Source of the DNA: Gymnothorax reevesii
Taxonomy: Eukaryota > Chordata > Actinopteri > Anguilliformes > Muraenidae
Direction: 5' to 3'
Assembly (NCBI GenBank): GCA_029721435.1
Contig: CM056582.1
Span: forward strand, 34,740,611-34,804,610
DNA: 64,000 nt
Part shown: positions 11,628-22,413 of the stretch, in pieces
Layout of the letters: each line of letters starts with the position of its first letter
Position numbering within the stretch: position 1 is the first letter of the stretch
Notes under the pieces: generated by a model
The model's database searches: none
What the model saw: only the letters and a program-made list of their open reading frames with translations
What the model was told of the DNA's origin: nothing
Translations under genes and position numbers: made by a program

Positions 11628-11735
11628 TCCATTGAAATGAATGGGCAGCCATTTTCCAATTGGAAATCCAGTGAAATATAAAACATCCTTGGCCATTTCC
11701 ATTGAAATGAATGGGCGGCCATTTTCCAGTTCGCT
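11628..11735. repeat. Tandem repeat of about 65 bp, two copies
   Basis: TTTCCATTGAAATGAATGGG followed by CAGCCATTTTCCAATT (about 11628) recurs as CGGCCATTTTCCAGTT about 65 bases later. Non-coding. Confidence 0.6.
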
Positions 11736-12140
11736 CACAATGGAATACTCGCGAGCGAGCTATTTGGCTAGCTTGCTAGCAAGATAAAGAGACATCGATA
11801 TCTATAATGTTATAGCTTGCATGCCAATGTATTAAACATCCTAAATTCGCTTTCACACCGGACGCGAAACGAGTTTTTCGCACGACAGATTACATTCAAA
11901 GTCAATGCAAAGACGCGAATACACGCGTTTTCGCGAGTATTCGCATCTTGGCATTGACTTTGAATGCAATCTGTCGTACGAAAAAATCGCTTCGCATCCG
12001 GTGTGAAAGCACCTTAATTTTCCTCATTTCAGGAGGGCAGTCACAGTAATTATCACTGGGAATCATTAATATCTCTTCAACGATGAAAACCAGTAGCGCC
12101 CAGTTTTCTTCAAATTAGATATAAGGAACAATGGGGACTA
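11717..12140 (+). repeat. Foldback arm B (left), containing a palindromic MITE
   Basis: Inverted copy of 17893-18290. Shared mirror landmarks: AATGGAATACTCGCGAGC, GATATCTATAATGTTATAGC, the palindromic MITE, and the GATTCCCAG-type block near 12057. The MITE occupies the same place in both arms, so it was present before the arms were copied, or was copied with them. Confidence 0.85.
11848..12012. mobile_element. Palindromic MITE, copy 1
   Basis: Ends GCTTTCACACCGGACGCGAA and its inverse GGTGTGAAAGC. The interior is itself mirrored: ACAGATTACATTCAAAGTCA on the left and TGACTTTGAATGCAATCTGT on the right. Structure resembles the palindromic 'Angel'-type MITEs of fish; the name is a guess. Other copies lie at 18003, 37222, 40080 and 48024. 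Confidence 0.75.
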
Positions 12141-12536
12141 TGGAAGTGTTATTTTAGGGGATCTCTGAAATTGCGATGCATCAACGGTACAGAAAAAAAT
12201 AGCAGCCTGCGAACAGGACAGCATAAACACTTGACAAACAAAAAAGGCTGAAAACTGTTTTCATTATTATTCTGTCCACAAATTTTGATCTAAATTTTTA
12301 TTTTTGCTGCTAATGTTCAACTCCTCTTTTTTAGACAACTTTCAGCAATGTCCTTTTGTTGATCGATCTGTAGAGTAGTTCTTCTCAGTCTGGTGCTTGC
12401 AGGATTTTTAAACAGTGCTTTTTATACGCCCCAAGAAACAATACTGTCCTCCAATACCATACATGACTCCACAATCCTAATCATATTTCATGTGACATCA
12501 TGAGCAGGTGAGATATAAAATGGCATTTACAATACA

Positions 12537-12755
12537 CAGTGCTGTAAAAAAAAGTATTTGCCTTTGCCCCTTCCTGATTTCTTATTCTTTTGCATATTTT
12601 TTTAGACTTCAGTGTTTCAGATCATCAAACACAATTTAATATTAGACAAAGATAACCAGAGTAAATTACAAATTTGCAGTTTTAAAAATTATGATTTTAT
12701 TTATTATGGGAAAAAAGTTATCCAAACCTACCTGGCCATCTGTCAACTATAATTC
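12537..12755. repeat. Tc1-like terminal sequence fragment
   Basis: CAGTGCTGTAAAAAAAAGTA followed by TTTGCC, CTTCCTGATTTCTTAT, TTTCAGATCATCAAAC and CCAAACCTACCTGGCC is a standard fish Tc1-family inverted-repeat end. Only one end is present. The L2 LINE begins 10 bases downstream. Confidence 0.6.
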
Positions 12756-12798
12756 ATATATGTGGTGATATCCGCGTGGTGATGAAATCTACAGCAGA

Positions 12799-12984
12799 TT
12801 GATATCACTAAATCACTGGTTGTCTGTTTGGTGCCCTGCAAATGGTGTTGGCTTCATAGATAATTGGGATACTTTTTGGGGGAGGCCTGGTCTTTTGAAA
12901 AGAGATGGCATTCACCCCACGTGGGAGGGTGCCGCTCTTCTTTCTAATAATTTATCGTGTAGTCTTAGAAATTCCATTTCCTGA
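12799..12984 (+). pseudogene. L2 ORF1 esterase domain, C-terminal end
   Basis: Translation shows [20 protein letters not shown], then [20 protein letters not shown]. This aligns with the end of the fuller ORF1 at 28433-29241. DGIHP carries the Asp and His of the SGNH-hydrolase triad known in L2/CR1 ORF1 proteins. The nucleophile Ser block is missing because the copy is 5'-truncated. Confidence 0.8.
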
Positions 12985-13130
12985 CACACCAGAGCCAAGA
13001 CCAGGCAGCAGACTTACTGTCTTCCACAGATTTCTGCTTGTTCCCAAGAGCTGCTGCCCAGGTTTTATGCTATTGAGATAGTGTCTCTACCTCGACCTAA
13101 ATTAAGCTCTGCTAAAAACCATAGGAGTGT

Positions 13131-16093
13131 TTGTTGGGCAAATTTTTAAAAAAAATTAGTACCTGTCATTTTATTAATAATGTGGCTACACAACCCAAGT
13201 TAAAAATTGGATTAATTAATATTCGATCGCTAACTTCTAAGGCAACTTTTGTAAATGAATTAATTACTGATCACAAAGCTGATATTCTATGTTTAACCGA
13301 AACTTGGCTGAAAACTGATGAATATGTTGCCTTAAATGAAGCCATCCCTCCTGGTTATAGTTCTATTCATGTTCCGCGTCTCACGGGTCGTGGAGGTGGG
13401 GTTGCTGCCATATACAATTCAAATCTCCTGCCTACCTTGAAATCTGGCTTCAAATTTAATTCTTTTGAAGTTATTGTTCTCAGTTTTGCACATCCAGACA
13501 AAAAAGCAGTCAGTTTTGTCCTTGCTATTATATACAGGCCACCAGGGCCATACAGTGGTTTCTTAACTGAGATTGCCGATTTCCTTTCAAATATGGTTGT
13601 AAATTCAGACAAAGTTGTAATTGTAGGGGATTTCAATATTCACATGGACAATGAAGGTGATCCTCTCAGATCAGCCTTCTTATCTATCATTGAATCTATT
13701 GGCTTCAATCAACTTGTACATCAGTCCACGCATTCCCACAACCATACACTTGACCTAGTCCTAACTTATAGTGCTGAAATAACAAATGTGGCAGTCATGC
13801 CTGAAAATCCAGTTTTATCAGACCATTATTTAATTACCTTCGAACTTCTTCAAGGCTGTCATGCGTCACTGGATCCCACATTCTACTGCAGCCGAAAGCT
13901 TTCTTCCTGGACTGCAAATGCTTTTATTAATGAACTCCCAGGCTCATTTGTACACTGTGGAGATTTTCTTGGTGTTAGCCATAATGCATATACAAATGCA
14001 AGTAAAAACACAATTGATCAGCTGACAGACAATGTAAATAACATACTTTGCAGAACCCTGGATACTGTTGCACCTGTAAAGAAGAGGAAAGTGTGCAATA
14101 AGAAATTAGCACCAAGGTACAATGACTATACTCGTTCTTTAAAACAGGTTTCACGCCAACTGGAGCGCAAATGGCGTTCAACTAAATTGCAGGAATTCTT
14201 CCATGCCCGGAAAGACAGTCTACTTGCCTATAAACGTGTCCTCTCCACTTCACGTTCCTCATATTTCTCTACATTGATAGATGAAAATAAAAACAACCCC
14301 AGGCACCTGTTTAGCACTGTTGCCAAGCTAACCAAGAATCAAGCTGATCCCTGTGTTTCTGTACCATTTAACAGCAATGACTGTATGAATTTCTTCGATA
14401 ATAAAGTTATAAAAATCAGGGACAAGATTCAGAGTTCCTTTGTCTCTCCTCATATAGGGTCTTCTTCTCTATCTACCCAGCTTATGGATTTAGAATTATC
14501 ACAAGGACAAGTGTCCTACCTGAACTCTTTTACACCAATAGATGTCAGCGAATTTAATACCATTGTAAATTCGTCAAAATCTGTTTCATGTCTTCTGGAC
14601 CCCATCACAACGAAGCTTTTAAAGGAGCTACTACCAGTGATTGGAACCACATTATTACATATTGTCAATGCTTCTTTAGCATCTGGACACATCCCACACA
14701 CTCTTAAACTTGCAGTCATCAAACCCCTACTTAAGAAACCAAACTTAGATGTGAATAATGTGTCTAACTTCAGGCCTATCTCAAACCTCCCATTCCTCTC
14801 TAAAATACTAGAAAAGGCCGTTTCAAAACAACTCTGTTCATTTTTACACTCCAATTGTATATTGGAAGTTTTTCAATCTGGTTTCAGACCCTGTCACAGT
14901 ACTGAAACAGCCCTGGTCAACATACTCAATGACCTTCTCCTCGCTTCGGACAGTGGCTACATTTCTGTACTTGTGCTTCTTGATATAAGTGCAGCATTTG
15001 ACACTATCGATCACGATATCCTGTTGAATCGACTTGAAAATCTTGTAGGCCTTCGGGACAGGCTCTTTCCTGGTTCAGATCATACTTATCGGATCGATAT
15101 CAATTTGTGCATTTTAATAATGACTCCTCGTATCAATCAAGGGTTAGATATGGAGTACCTCAAGGATCTGTGCTTGGACCTCTGCTTTTCTCAATATATA
15201 TGCTTCCACTGGGACAAGTTATTCGCGCACATGGCATTAACTTTCACTGCTATGCAGATGACACACAACTATATCTGTCAGTCAAGCCTGATGAAGCTGC
15301 CCAGCTGTCAAAGATGGAAGCCTGTCTTGTAGACATAAAGAAATGGATGAGTCACAATTTTCTCTTGTTGAACCCTAGTAAGACAGAAATAATCGTAGTG
15401 GGTCCCAAATCCCAGAGATGCAAAATCTCAGATTACATGCTTAACATTGATGGAATTTCAATCACTTCAAGAGCCATTATTAAAGATCTTGGTGTTACTC
15501 TTGACCCTGATCTCGCACTTGATACACATATAAAGAACATCTCAAGAGTTGCATTTTACCACTTGAGGAATATTTCCAAAATTCGGAAAATGCTGTCATT
15601 ACATGATGCAGAAAAGCTTGTCCATGCCTTTGTTACTTCAAGATTAGATTACTGTAATGCTCTTTTGTCTGGTTGTGCAAAATCCTCTCTAAAGGGGCTC
15701 CCGCAAATTCAAAATGCAGCAGCTCGTATTCTCACTAGAACACGGAGACACGAGCATATCAGCCCAGTGTTAGCTTCACTTCACTGGTTACCAGTTAAAT
15801 TCCGAATAGACTATAAGATACTACTTCTTACCTTTAAAGCCTTACATGGGCTTGGTCTATTGTACCTAAGTGATTTACTTTTACCCTACATTCCCTCCAG
15901 AACACTCCGTTCGCAGAGCGCAGGCCTCCTTGTTGTTCCAAAAACAGCTAAAATTACCACAGGCGATAGAGCTTTTTCCTATCGTGCTCCCCTCTTATGG
16001 AACGAATTGCCTGCTCATATTCGGGGTGCAGACACTATCAGTATATTTAAAGTTAGGCTCAAAACATATCTCTTTAGTCTGTCCTATAGTTGA
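13131..16093 (+). pseudogene. L2 ORF2: endonuclease and reverse transcriptase, one frameshift
   Basis: Residues about 25-240 are an apurinic-type endonuclease/exonuclease/phosphatase domain: LINIRSL, LTETWL, VIVGDFNIH, LDLVLT and LSDHYLITF supply the Asn, Glu, Asp and His positions. The reverse transcriptase follows from about residue 430 (LLKELLP, KPLLKKP, NFRPISNLPFLSKILEK, SAAFDTIDHDILL). The frame then shifts at about 15050-15065. The second part (frame open to 16093) holds [14 protein letters not shown], the catalytic YADD and the thumb (LGVTLDP) through the C-terminus. Upstream of 13131 the frame is also disturbed, so the true start is lost. The enzyme nicks target DNA and primes reverse transcription from it. 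One indel inside the polymerase domain inactivates this copy. Confidence 0.92.
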
Positions 16094-16918
16094 GGGACAG
16101 GAGTGGGTGGCTGGCATAAGCTATAGAATATTTGGTAGACTGAGCAGTCAGTGCTGTCACTGGATCATTGCTGGTGGTGCCCTATTCTGCTGAACTGGCC
16201 ATGGTCTGGTGGTGACTGTCTCAACCTGCCCTCGTGGCTGTGTTGGCCCCTGCCCCTGTTTCTCATAACTGTGCTGCCATAGTCTTATTCTGCTGGGGTT
16301 TCCTTATCGCACACAGGCACCTCTGTCTCTCCTGCTCTGTGTGCTCGCCATACAACTCCACCTCCCTAACAATATTTTTTTTTTCCTCCTCCTGCTCTGG
16401 GCACTTGCCCTGAGCTCTAGATCAAGCTTCACCGAACACCCCCTGGCCCGGAGCTCCAGCCTAAGACCAGCTGTTTACCATCTTGTTTCAGCTACAGGAC
16501 CAAGAGGGTCTTTCTGCCTCATGATGACCTCCATTGCGAATTATTTTACATTAGCCAAGACATCTGTTGGACAGTTTTAAATATACAAATTATTTTAGCA
16601 CTGATTAGATGGATTTCAATGGAACTCTTGTCATTATCTTGTTATCAACTAGCTAGCCCGCGGAGGATGGGCTTCCCCACTACAGCCGGGTTCCTCCTGA
16701 GATTTCTTCCCACTGGGGAGTTTTTTCTCACCACTGTTTGAGGATTTTTTTCTCCCTACTGGGAGTTTTTTTGCCTCGCTGTAGTGGGAATAGGGAATAG
16801 GTAGTGGGAATAGGTTGGGCACTGCCCTTCAGTAACCCATCTCTGACTGTAAAGCGTCTTTGACAGTGTATCTGTAAAAAGCGCTATACAAAATAAATTG
16901 AATTGAATTGAATATGTG

Positions 16919-17892
16919 AACAATACAGTGGCATACACACTCATATGTTGCAGTAATATCAGTTTTAGAGCATGTTGACTTCACATGCATACATGAAATA
17001 TGCAGTTTACATTTGAACCTTGACCTCCTGACCCCAAAGGTAGGCCAGATGATCTGTACCTACATATCATTCATGAATAAGTATCATTCAGGCACAGCAA
17101 ACTTTGATTGCATTGAAGAGTTACTGGAATAAACAACAAGAACAAGACATATATGTATTCAACTGCAACCTGGGGACAAATATGCCTTTATTGCTGAAAC
17201 GTGGAAACATTATAACACACACTGACCTTAATTCATCCAAACCTTTACTTCTTTTCAGGTAATCTTCACATAGTTATACAAAATTGGACCAAGTTTAATT
17301 ATAATTACTCATAGAATTCTTCAGTTATGGCTGACAATGCTATTTTTATTTACATACATAAAGTAGTCCTGTGACCTCGAGCTTAACCTGAACCCCTTTT
17401 AGGCCAATATCTCCACTAGTTAAGGAGATATTAAGCCTTCAAAAAGGGGATGTGGCCCCATATTTAGCATAAAAACTAGTACTACAATGAAACATCCATA
17501 GTTTCGTGGCTAAAAAGTTTTGAACTTTTCGCTGTAAATATTTCAAATTTTCACACGATTCTTTAATATAATAAGGCTCTGTACACAGAAGGAGAGCTTC
17601 GTACGTGGCATATTTGCAGATTTATGGCATGCCAAATATGGCTTTCTGGAATGCGCATTTGTCCATGGTAGCACTTTTGCCTCTCTATATCTCCTTGTCA
17701 GAATTTTGCGATAAGGATTCAAATTACAAGCTTTTTTTATTTTTAGGGGCCTATATATGAGAAAGTATCATTTTTGTTACAGATATAACATGTTTTCCTG
17801 ATAGTACTGTAACATGTCTCCTATACTGAAAAGAATAAGACATCTGGCATCATTAAATCTGGAGATATAGAGAGGCGAACAGTCCACATTCC
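16919..17892. other. Foldback loop sequence, no gene
   Basis: Non-coding. Includes a diverged TGACCTCCTGACC block near 17023 like other repeats here. An inverted pair CCTCTCTATATCTCC (17680) and GGAGATATAGAGAGG (17862) suggests a small degraded element of about 200 bp. Confidence 0.45.
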
Positions 17893-18290
17893 TAATATCT
17901 AATAAGAAAACTGGGCACTACAGCTTTTCATCGTTGAAGAGAGATTAATGATTCCCAGGGATAATTACTGTGAATGTCCTCCTGAAATAAGGAAAATGAA
18001 GGTGCTTTCACACCGGATGCGAAACGATTTTTTCGTACGACAGATTGCATTCAAAGTCAATGCCAAGATGCGAATACACGCGTTGACGCGAGTATTCGCG
18101 TCTCTGCATTGACTTCGAATGTAATCTGTCGTGCGAAAAATTCGTTTCGCGTCCAGTGTGAAAGCGACTTTAGGATGTTTAATACATTGGCATGCAAGCT
18201 ATAACATTATAGATATCGATGTCTCTTTATCTTGCTAGCTAGCTAGCCAAATAGCTGGCTCGCGAGTATTCCATTGTGAGCGAAATGTAG
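17893..18290 (-). repeat. Foldback arm B' (right)
   Basis: Inverted counterpart of 11717-12140, with the palindromic MITE at 18003-18166. It is separated from arm A' by only about 45 bases including a T run, whereas the left arms A and B are 3.3 kb apart. Confidence 0.85.
18003..18166. mobile_element. Palindromic MITE, copy 2
   Basis: GCTTTCACACCGGATGCGAA to its inverted end GTGTGAAAGC, with mirrored interior AGATTGCATTCAAAGTCAAT. Same family as 11848-12012 and lies at the mirror position in the foldback. Confidence 0.75.
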
Positions 18291-18334
18291 CCTTTTTTTT
18301 TTTTTAGCTCGCTAGCCAGTTGACTATAGCTAAA

Positions 18335-18790
18335 TACAGTGGCGTGCTAGCTATGTGCGACAGCTGCGTGTAGCTAGCTCAGTTTGTTAGCTAGTAGAAG
18401 GGCACTTTCGTGAGTCGGCGTCTCTTCTCGTGCGGTTTCCATGGGAAAGCAGCAGGCGAGGCCAGCGTCATATGCCACGCTGTCGCCACCTACTGGTCCT
18501 TATGAGCAGTGCTCTTGTCATTACAACGTCCGGTAGTCCAAAACAATTAAACGGGCCGTTTTTCGATTTGTTTCTCGTGCTATATTCTATTTTATTTCAA
18601 GAAATGAAAATTGAAAATTAAAATGTTATTTGACTTTCCCTTACTCGTTTCAGACAATAAAAAATAAACTCAAACTGAATTTCAATTTTAATGTTTATAT
18701 TTTAAAACAAAAATCAAATGTGTTTTTCTATTTTTGATATCCGTTTTCATACATTATATCCAATTACCAAAAGAGACACGGACCCAAATG
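18335..18790 (-). repeat. Foldback arm A' (right)
   Basis: Inverted counterpart of 7953-8423. The stretch from 18340 (CAGTGGCGTGCTAGC) to 18788 (GACACGGACCCAAATGC) matches the left arm with scattered substitutions and small indels. Confidence 0.85.
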
Positions 18791-18924
18791 CAGCATATGC
18801 ATCCACTATATTAATATTTGATCCCCCTTTTGCTGTTTATTAGAAGAAAATACGAAGAAATTTCTGTAAAATGGTGACCAATATCGCCAACAAACATCAA
18901 TTGACGTCAATGCATCATCTTCAC

Positions 18925-19005
18925 ATTTCCTCGACTTTGCAGGTGTTGCATACCTGCTTTTCGAGAATCTTCTTTCGACACCGTGAAAAATGACCACACC
19001 GCTTA
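18925..19005 (-). pseudogene. BED-type zinc-finger fragment of a hAT transposase
   Basis: On the minus strand one frame gives AVWSFFTVSKEDSRKA and, after a one-base shift, VCNTCKVEE. Together they show the Trp-aromatic block and the C-x2-C of a BED finger, the usual N-terminal DNA-binding domain of hAT transposases. The His pair was not found. It lies about 260 bases inside the right hAT-like end at 19267, in the expected orientation. Confidence 0.55.
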
Positions 19006-19275
19006 CATTTTTTTCCCCCTCTTCAGTTTAACACCCCAAAATCCTGTGCTGCGTTTGTGTCACTGACACCGTCATATGCCCAAATACTGCATGGCCAAAT
19101 CCCTCCCCCACCCCCTCTCCTTACACACATACACAAACGGCAATTAGACTGATAAACATCGGTTGTTTATATCGGCCCAGTTTCACTCATCCGACCGATG
19201 CCGATATGTTAAAAAATGACAAACATCGGCGATACAGATATCCATGCCGATATATTGTGCATCCCTGTTTCTTTG

Positions 19276-21370
19276 TCAGTGATTTTTTTCCTTTAAAATT
19301 CACTTGAGTTGAAGGTTATATTTTTCTAAAATTTTCAGTGTGAGAGAATGTTTCAGCAATAAAAATTGAATTAATTTTAAGGCTTTTAACATACCTTAAC
19401 CAGGGGTGCCTATAATTATGGAGTGCGCTGCACAGTACTGTGCCTTTAACAGTTAGCAGTGTTTAACTGAGAACGGTGAAATTGACTAAAAAAAAGCAAA
19501 ATCTGCACGGCTCAACAGCCAAGTCCAAATACTACCTGACTGAGATGTCCCCAAGTACTGCAGCCCATGCTGATAATAACAATGGCTTAAGGAGAACCAT
19601 AAATAATCACTAACATTCACAACATATGCATTGATATCTTTTTCTGTCTATTTCTCTAGATCAGCGTGTAACTAACATACTGCAGAAGCTCTTAACTTGC
19701 CTTCAAATTCTGAATGGGTATTTCCAGTGGACTGTGAGGATGGCATCAACAACAGTCATGCAGTGAGTTCACACAATCTCACAGAAGTTTTAACAGAAAT
19801 CAGACTTCTGACTGTTGGATTTCTAACGTTTGAAGTCACACTCATTTGCAATGCCAGCTTGCTTCTGACAATTCCACGGCTGAGCAGGTGACAACAAACA
19901 GCATGGATGTTGGAAAGTCAAATGCTGAAAAATTTCATGACCTTAATATGTATAAATAAGCTAACGCAAACCGATGATTTTGAAGATAAAATCAATGGGA
20001 GAAATGGTTTGAATGACAGTAATGGTTTCAAATGTCAGGGTAACAAGTACTGTGGACTTATCAGCACAAATCATTGCAGCAATCAATTTATTCCACCTTT
20101 CCCATGCTCATCGCAACTGTTTAGTCCCTCTATGGCATGAAAGCCCCATTGAAAATGCTGTTTCAAACATTATTGCCATTTATGTCCTTTATCTCAGTTT
20201 AAGATCATTGCAAAATCCACTCAAAAGAGAAGTTTTTAACTTCAGCAGGGAATTAAAAACAGATTGCTTGCATTTGCAATGAACAGAAGAGTTAAACAGG
20301 TTACCAACCAATAAAAATGATTTTACTGCATATGGCCTCGTACTTGTCTCAAGTATGGCTCTCCAGAGATGGTAAAGCATTCCAAAAGGTCCATAAAAAT
20401 ATAACTGATGGTTTCAAAACATTTCTGAGTGGGTCGGGAGGCAGGCAGTGGGGAATTATGAGACAAACGGTGGGTAGATCGAGCAGAGAGGTCCCACTCA
20501 AACTTATGCATACGTTTCTCATGTTAGCAATTGGTCATTTTCCACTGGGAGTTAAGCACTACATGATGCATGGTTAGACGCAATGTATTTCAAGCTGGAG
20601 GACAGCATTAGAAGTATGTAAATGCGTCTTCTAGCTTTACGATTTAACCATGGAGCTTGTCAATATTTTCTGCAGTCGGGGAGAGCTCCACAGCCTCAGA
20701 GGAAAATGGACTCTTGGAAGGCATGAATATGAAGACAGGCTGAGGGCCCACTTTATTCAAATGCACTTCATGTTAGAGTCACCTGCCAGAAATTTAGTTG
20801 CCTTTAAATTATTTGTTATAATTTAATTGGAACACAATACCCCCATAAAACCTTCAGATACATATATGGGTCTGTCAAATGCACCTGCTTAATTCAAACA
20901 GGTGGAACTTCAGGCCTATTTTAAATTCTAGTGGAGATTCCAAGGTTCTAAACCATTGCAAATATGTCCTGCTGAAGAACAGGGAAATGTGTGTAAAATA
21001 CTGTACAAGCAGGGCCGCATTAAAGAACCATGGGCCCCGGGGCTACCACGTTTTCAAGTCCCACCCCTCCGCATCATAGCCTCGCCGAGTACCATCACAA
21101 TTACACTACTGACCTGTCCCATCTGTGCAACATCAGCCCTGCTTACTTTCATGCAATAATGCATCAACAATATCTTAACTGCGGTTTCAAATCATGACTA
21201 TTATAGCACAAAATACTTTTATCATTGAGAGGCTTACATATATTCAATAAAATTACACAGAAATTGCGTCTACAAAAAGAATAAAGACCGGCAATCAGTA
21301 CGACAATATACATCTCTCTGACACATAACTCACGCATTTGTGCACTCATATACGCAAGGGGCCCGCTAAG
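19276..21370. other. No recognised gene
   Basis: The first 150 bases hold the right half of the split Tc1-like repeat. Several frames of 60-90 codons follow with no recognisable domain. Near 21008 a CAGGGCCGCATTAAAG motif and GGGCCCCGGGG resemble a hAT-type end, without a clear partner. Confidence 0.45.
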
Positions 21371-21800
21371 CTGTCACGGAATTACAGTCCCATTACATTT
21401 TGGGTTGTAACTCTACAACTAAACAAGATAAAAATCAAGTATGATATGTCATATTGAAGGTATTAACTTGTTCTTTAATATTATTAAGTGAAAATACATT
21501 TTTTGAGAAATTTTCATAGAAGAAGCAAAGCAAAAGCAAGCAAAAACTACCCCGTCACGGAATTACACAAAATTGACGTGGTTTTTTAAATGTTGTGTTA
21601 AACTATCCAGAAAGTGATGTTCCTATCATATTTAAGTTATGAAACTTCAATATGTTCATATTTAAGGTGTTTTTTGTTAATACTGTAAGTTATAAAAACA
21701 AATATTGACTTCAACCCTGCTATATGGGCAAGAAATTTCAAAAAGTCAATGTCACGGAATTACAAGAGGCAAATTGTCACGGAATGACAACAATAGTATT
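21371..21800. repeat. Region with four GTCACGGAATKACA motifs
   Basis: TGTCACGGAATTACA or close variants occur at about 21375, 21554, 21751 and 21777, all in the same direction and irregularly spaced. Intervening DNA is A/T-rich. No element boundary could be defined. Confidence 0.5.
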
Positions 21801-22340
21801 AATTAGTTTCAATGTATTTATTTCAATATATTATACATATATACATAATTATTTACATTTTTACAGGTTAGCAATATATTACAATGAGTTTTACACTTAT
21901 AATGACCAATTATAATACATACTTCAACATTTTTTTTTAATCTCCATGTCAACCTTGGCTTGGCAGCCCCGCAAGCAAACACACACTCTAAAACAGTTGA
22001 GAATAAGCGCCCTGTCGAATAATTCTGAACGGTCACTCATACACAACATATACAGCTTGCCTGCATCATTTTATCTACTCTCAACCATTGCAAAATGCAA
22101 AAAATGCCACTTTGGACATTTTTGAACCACCATTGCGAGAAGATAATTTTTGACAAGCCAGTTGATGTTCCAAATTCAGCCCTTAGCAACACGCAATATC
22201 CCAGTGTTAAGCATGCTTAGACATCAGTATTAATCAGCTTTTCACCAAAAAAGTTTTTCTTCTAGCAGTGCTATATCCTCGTCGCCGATCAGCGATGGAG
22301 ATAGATGCCCGCACTGCCGACAGGCTCCTCTGTTTAGCGC
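21801..22340. other. No recognised gene
   Basis: A/T-rich to 21950, then mixed sequence. Nothing recognised. Confidence 0.4.
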
Positions 22341-22411
22341 AGTGGTTTTCAAACTTTTTGTGCCAAAGGCACACCAAAGGGCAAGCCAAAATCTCAAGGC
22401 ACACCTGTATC
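22341..22411. mobile_element. hAT (Charlie-like) terminal sequence
   Basis: CAGTGGTTTTCAAACTTTTT followed by GTGCCAAAGGCACACC is typical of Charlie-group hAT ends. The sequence resumes at 24046 (ATCAGCGCAAATTAGC) on the far side of the Tc1 element inserted at 22414-24043. The opposite hAT end was not found. Confidence 0.6.
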
Positions 22412-22413
22412 TA

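Larger units (their letters stand above)
12765..16911 (+). mobile_element. L2-clade LINE, copy 1 (5'-truncated)
   Basis: Starts inside ORF1, continues through ORF2 and a 3' region (16094-16911), and ends in an ATTGAATTGAATTGAA tail. ATATGTG occurs immediately before the start (12758-12764) and right after the tail (16912-16918), a plausible 7 bp target duplication. The element lies in the loop of the foldback structure. The final 270 bases contain the family 3' block (GGAGGATGGGCTTCCCCAC through GCGCTATACAAAATAAATTG). Confidence 0.92.
3697..19267 (-). mobile_element. hAT-like element ends bracketing a 15.6 kb nested block
   Basis: The left end reads TAGGGATGCAC followed by A/T-rich sequence with repeated CCGATA motifs. 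The right end is the inverted counterpart, GTGCATCCCTG preceded by ATCGGC motifs. Adjacent bases are TTTCTTAA (3689-3696) and TTTCTTTG (19268-19275), a 6/8 match for the 8 bp target duplication expected of hAT elements. A decayed BED-finger exon just inside the right end on the minus strand (about 18925-19005) fits a hAT transposase start. No catalytic domain was recognised between the ends. Most of the 15.6 kb is later insertions and foldback sequence. The ends are seen; that they belong to one original element is inference. Confidence 0.45.

Noticed and set aside
8122..18621. Similar open frames at 8122-8325 (minus) and 18430-18621 (plus) as a conserved small protein
   Set aside because: They are mirror copies in the foldback arms, so similarity is explained by the inverted repeat. 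Neither has codon-level constraint or context.
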